From contig BFEA01000143.1 of NCBI GenBank assembly GCA_003427395.1, positions 168,769 to 232,768 on the forward strand: 64,000 nucleotides of DNA. The letters are read 5' to 3'. The notes beneath the pieces are model-generated. The model was given only the letters and a program-made list of their open reading frames with translations, did not search any database and was not told where the DNA came from. The position numbers and the translations under genes are program-made. Below, in pieces: positions 60,150 through 64,000 of this stretch. The DNA is from Chara braunii. Taxonomy: Eukaryota > Streptophyta > Charophyceae > Charales > Characeae. Positions within the stretch are counted from its first letter, which is position 1; every line of letters begins with the position of its first letter.

Positions 60150-60790
60150 TGTGCCACATCAGCTCCGTGCGGAGCTGTGCCGCGTCAGCGGCGTGCAGTG
60201 CGAACAAAACTGCTGGAGGTCATCGTCAGCACGATCATCACCGTCATAGTATCATCATCAGCAGCAGCGACGGGAGATTACGCACACGTGCGCGCTGACC
60301 AGGACGGAAAAAACCGTGCACAATCGGACGTGATCATCGACTTCGTCATCAGTATCGTCATCTTTATGATTAGTAGCAGCGGCAGAATGTAGCGAGAGCG
60401 TGCGCGCAGAGTGGAGGGATCATCGAGATCGCCACCAGCATCATCGGACATTGTTAGGCAGCGCACACGTGCGCTCAGATTAAGAGAAAGATCGCGGTAA
60501 TGCGCGATCAGGAGCAACACCTTCATCATCCAGCGAATGAACAACGCACACGACCGCGCGTGAACATCAAGGAAATCACCATCACCATCGTTGTTAGAGG
60601 GACGAGTGTAACCGCAAGTAGATCAACGGGTGATTGCGCGCAACCGCACACAGACTTGGCCGACAACATCATCATCATTATTGATGGTCGAGGGCGCGTG
60701 ATTGCTCACGAGTGACTCATCCATCAAGATCGCCATACGCATCATCATCAGCAGAATCGGCATCATCATCATCAACAAGCGATTACAAAG
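60150..60790 (+). repeat. Degenerate tandem repeat with ATC triplets and GCGCACACG words
   Basis: Blocks of (atc/gtc/agc)n triplets alternate with gcgcacacgtgcgc-type words and gtgattgcgcgc words at about 100-130-bp spacing, four to five times. Open frames over it are triplet artefacts. Confidence 0.5.
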
Positions 60791-61184
60791 GCCGTGACAA
60801 AGGATTGAGCACATGGGTGTGCAAACTAAGGGCTCGGGGGGCAAAACTACGGGTCACGAGAAAGGCCATATCGGGTGCAATTGGATTGGGATTGGGACTC
60901 ACGAGTGTCTGGACCAAGGAGAGACCTCTTAAGTCAATTTTGGACCGGGACCAAGATTTATACACCAGAGGATGAAAATAGGACTCTTATCGAGACCGAA
61001 GCGGGAATTTCCAGCCGAAATTGATTGGGACCAGTATTTGCACGCGAACGAACCAGAATGAGAATTTCTCAATCACAAATTGGACCGAAGTCGAGAATTC
61101 ACAGGCGAGCAGGTTGAGATGGGCTATTTCGGAATTAACGGACCGGGCCTATTTCCGGCGTAAGGACTTGACACGGACTTTATC

Positions 61185-61310
61185 CCATTCGGTTGACCCG
61201 GAACAGACCGGACCAGTCCAGACCAGACCAGACCAGTTCAAGCAAGACCAAAACAGAACAAACAAGACCAGACCAGGACAAACCACATCAAACCACACCG
61301 AGGCCAAGGG
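61185..61310 (+). repeat. GACCA-type low-complexity tract
   Basis: Repeats of gaccagaccag, aagaccaaaacag and acaaaccacatcaaacc in a stretch poor in T; flanks (60880-61180) contain looser ggattggga and gaccg words. Confidence 0.55.
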
Positions 61311-61449
61311 CAAGGCCAGATTGCAAACCCGAGAGAGCCAAGGTATCATATTTTCAACGGGCCTCAATTCGAAGCCCAGAATCAGATCAGGAATCAGGCC
61401 TCGATGGGCCCGCGATGCTGCTTCGGATTTGGAGGGTTCTAACTAGATC

Positions 61450-63455
61450 CCTTGGGACCGACGGGGATGGTACCGACATCACTCCACTGGTCGCGGGATC
61501 CAGCGAAGAACACCGACACGATCAGTCTTAACACAAACAGAACCCTTAGGCAGGCATGAGGGAGGATGCTCTGGGATAAGATGTGGTGCGTTTGCGTCTA
61601 TCGTTATTAACTGAAAAAAACGATTTTCTCTTTCCTTCTACATTTTTGTGGGTCGTTCAGCTCACGCCTTGTTTTTTTTTTATATCTGACAAAGTGGTGA
61701 ATTTTGCAGGTTGTAGGAGCCTGTAAATAGCCCTCCCGCGGGTGACAGACGTAGGGAAGACATAGGGTTAGATCCGCTGGCCGGCAGAAACCTTAGCGTA
61801 GTTGACAACGGGGATCAAGATGTCAGATTCGGTTGTAGTGGGGCAGTCTGATTAGTGTTGGCACGTAGGACTTTGCGGGGAGTCCGGTATGGTGCGTACC
61901 TTTCCGTGTTTTAATAGAAGTTACATTCTCGTTTCATACACCTGATGCGTGTTAAGCACGGTGGTACCATCCGAAAACGTTTTGTCGCGATTTGTGCTCT
62001 CTGGTTGTCGCTCCTTAATCAAGGTACGGCCTGCTGTCATAGAGGATCGGCTCCTCCGAATACTGCACGTCGATCGATTTTTCCGTGGCTCGCCTTCGTT
62101 GACGGTTAGCAAGAGTAAGGCACATGTACCTGGCGATATTTTAACGTAAGGATCGTCCAAACCACAAACCTATCTTGGAGGAAGTAAAGAAGAGAGGGGA
62201 AGTAAGTACTCACCTAAAAGTCGGTGACGCAAGGCGGACGGAGTAATGAGCTACGGCGTCGAGCTACGGGATGGGGTAAACTTGGCCATGTATAGACCCA
62301 TACGCCGTTGATAGATCTGCTTCAAACCCATTCAGTGCACAGAGAGGTGGAAGAGTGTCGGATAGCAGATGCACAGCTCGTCCTACCGGTAACGACAACA
62401 CGAGTACGGACGAACAGAAGGGGCTTACCTACAGATCACGAACTTCAGTTTAGCTATTAGACTGAAGTCTGGGCGCCGAACATAAGAAGAAGACAGAGGA
62501 ATAACTACTGAGATGGTCGAGGAGTATGGACAATTATAACAACGAGTATAGAGCCTCCTGCTGTTGACTGTACCTACAGGTTAAGTGGTGGCTGAGCGGG
62601 TCACTAATATCTATAGTACGACTCAGTTTGCCAAGCGTTGCACCTCATATTGACAAAGCAGCAGCAGACCGACAGCGAGAGTGCAGGTCTAGCAGCGGAT
62701 TGGAGGTCTGCTAGAGCTTGGTAGAAGTTGCACGGCCAAACAGTCGTGCACACTTCACCTGCTGTATGACCAGTCAAGCCACGCTGCCATTATCACTTTG
62801 GCAGGCGAGAGAGAGCCGCGACCGGTGTGTTTCAGAAAACGGACTCAACAGAGTGACTCAATTTTTCGAGCGGGGGATGTTGCTGCAAACTGAAAAGTCG
62901 TCAGGAAATCCACAACTGATATTCTGATTTTGGTTGACCAAGTTGCTACTGCGTTCAGGCCACCATTGAGGGGCCCTCAGCCGAGTGAAGGTACCAAGGC
63001 CCTCTCGTGCGAGTTTGAGAGCACCTCTCTTGTATCTGAGGGTCTTTATATCTCTCCTTCTGCCCTTCTAACTCTAACTCTAGTCTATTGGTTCTGAGAG
63101 GACGACGGTAGGTGGGATTGCAACCCGTAGGACCGCAACAAGACTCTGTGGGGAGTTCACCCACCAATTGCGGAAGCTCTGCCGAAACCTAGGCGAGGTT
63201 CTAGAGGCAGGGAACTAACAGGTATATTATTCTCTATCTGTATGACCCCACTATACCCCAGTTTGACTATGTCCCCTTAGTTTGACTGATTGTATGCATG
63301 CAATCCCCTATGATTTTGTTGTCTTGCAGGATTCAGTCAGACTGAGTGGAAAAAGTGCATACGTGAAGTTTAAGTTTTTCCTTATTTTGACTGAAAGTAG
63401 ACTAAGGGATGAACTGGGGGAAGGTGGGAGGAAGGCAAACTGCATGCGTTTGACC
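61450..63455. other. Unassigned sequence, nothing recognised
   Basis: About 2 kb with normal composition. No domain-bearing frame, tRNA or long inverted repeat was found on either strand. Confidence 0.35.
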
Positions 63456-63459
63456 AGGT

Positions 63460-64000
63460 CAACCAAGGACTGGGCATTGTTTCTAAGCTGAATGACCCTG
63501 GGCTATGTTTATTTGACTGTTTTCTGAAGGGTCAGACATTGTTTCTAAGCTGAATGGTCTGGTTGCTCTGTTTATTTCTGAGGTTTTGCTTGGTTGAAGG
63601 GTTTAATCTCTTGTTTCTTTCTGAGGGAGAATTTTTTGTCTAAGGCTAAGCATTGTTTCTAAGCTGAATGGTTTAGCCTGAAAACCACGCACACAAGTAT
63701 AAACCGAGTATGACAAGAAATATCTTTACTTATACTTGCATGTGAACTGGCAGTTGGACATTGTTTTTAAGTTGAATGGTCCAACACTAAGTCGTATCAT
63801 TAAGAAGAAAAATGAAAGTACCGAGTATAATTGAAAATAATCTGAGGAAGCTGAGCATTGTTTCTAAGTTGAATGGCTCAGTCCTCTGCCCATATTTTTT
63901 TTTCTTTTGCGAACAAAGTCGGAAATTATTAAACTTTGGTTATTAAACAGTTCAGGGCGGCTAAACATTGTTTCTAAGCTGAATGGTCTAGTCATATGCC
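63460..64000 (+). repeat. Array of six hairpin units with one conserved loop and covarying stems
   Basis: Six units, about 100 bp apart, share CATT, a 12-nt loop (GTTTCTAAGCTG with rare T/C changes) and AATG; CATT begins at 63475, 63537, 63651, 63759, 63856 and 63966. Bases just outside differ between units yet pair with each other: GTTGGA/TCCAAC, GCTGAG/CTCAGT, AGGCTAAG/TTTAGCCT, CAGA/TCTG. In all units one extra purine follows AATG. The last unit (one A:C mismatch) and the first (three pairs) are weaker. The array continues past the window edge. No known RNA family was recognised. Confidence 0.7.

Noticed and set aside
63460-64000. CRISPR-like array (short repeats with spacers at 63.5-64 kb)
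   Set aside because: This is eukaryotic DNA; spacing varies from 62 to 114 bp, the spacers are not uniform in length, and the repeat edges covary as stems, which CRISPR repeats do not do.

Overview
The window is eukaryotic, repeat-dominated nuclear DNA. It has no operons, ribosome binding sites, rRNA or clear host gene. It carries three long N gaps (10616-10734, 22114-22877, 41056-41465), scattered single n bases, long AAT/CT/CA microsatellites, oligo(A)/(T) tracts, LTR retrotransposons, a LINE remnant, tRNA-derived short repeats and many inverted-repeat DNA elements. The wording of the minus-strand Ty3/gypsy polyprotein (for example the protease tail ILCDPACGNFEVITC and the linker NKLLEGHNELLNLKEIL) resembles what I remember of hypothetical proteins of the charophyte alga Chara braunii. 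A plant-lineage source fits an initiator-tRNA-Met type primer site, but the species is an inference from memory.

Layout. 0-12 kb: short A-tailed repeats, a decayed LINE on the minus strand (2.4-4.9 kb), a 321-bp palindromic foldback (5.5 kb), a tRNA-like trimer (6.4-6.7 kb), and several inverted-repeat elements (8.2, 9.4, 10.5-11.6 kb). 12.2-14.8 kb: unit A, a 2.6-kb sequence with LTR-like ends and an intact 217-codon ORF. 17.7-24.8 kb: unit B, a second copy, directly followed by a tRNA-Met-type primer site, gag, a CCHC knuckle and a DTGS protease. This makes these units the LTRs of a Ty3 element and the ORF an LTR-resident gene. The body is split by a hAT-like element and a TTA-flanked MITE and ends before RT. 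24.8-26.9 kb: a 2.1-kb unit duplicated at 49.1-51.2 kb.

28.5-38.8 kb: on the minus strand, a largely complete but inactivated Ty3 element: ORF1, two paralogous accessory ORFs, gag, knuckle, linker, protease, RT, RNase H, integrase. A second gag fragment lies beyond it. 40.4-41.6 kb: a 165-bp tandem repeat. 42-48 kb: (AAT)n tracts alternating with a roughly 300-400-bp module that ends at a splice-donor-like site. 52.1-57.4 kb: unit C, a 230-bp spacer, and the diverged unit D, carrying two more copies of the LTR-resident gene. 58.4-59.4 kb: an AT-rich inverted-repeat element. 59.4-63.4 kb: purine- and triplet-rich DNA without recognised genes. 63.46-64.0 kb: an array of six hairpins with one shared loop and different, mutually complementary stems.

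The strongest candidates for something undescribed are the LTR-resident protein family (four copies, common length about 178-179 codons), the covarying hairpin array at the right edge, and the duplicated accessory ORFs ahead of gag in the minus-strand element. One caveat: units B and C share a stretch that is identical down to its n bases, so part of their apparent decay may be an assembly artefact.
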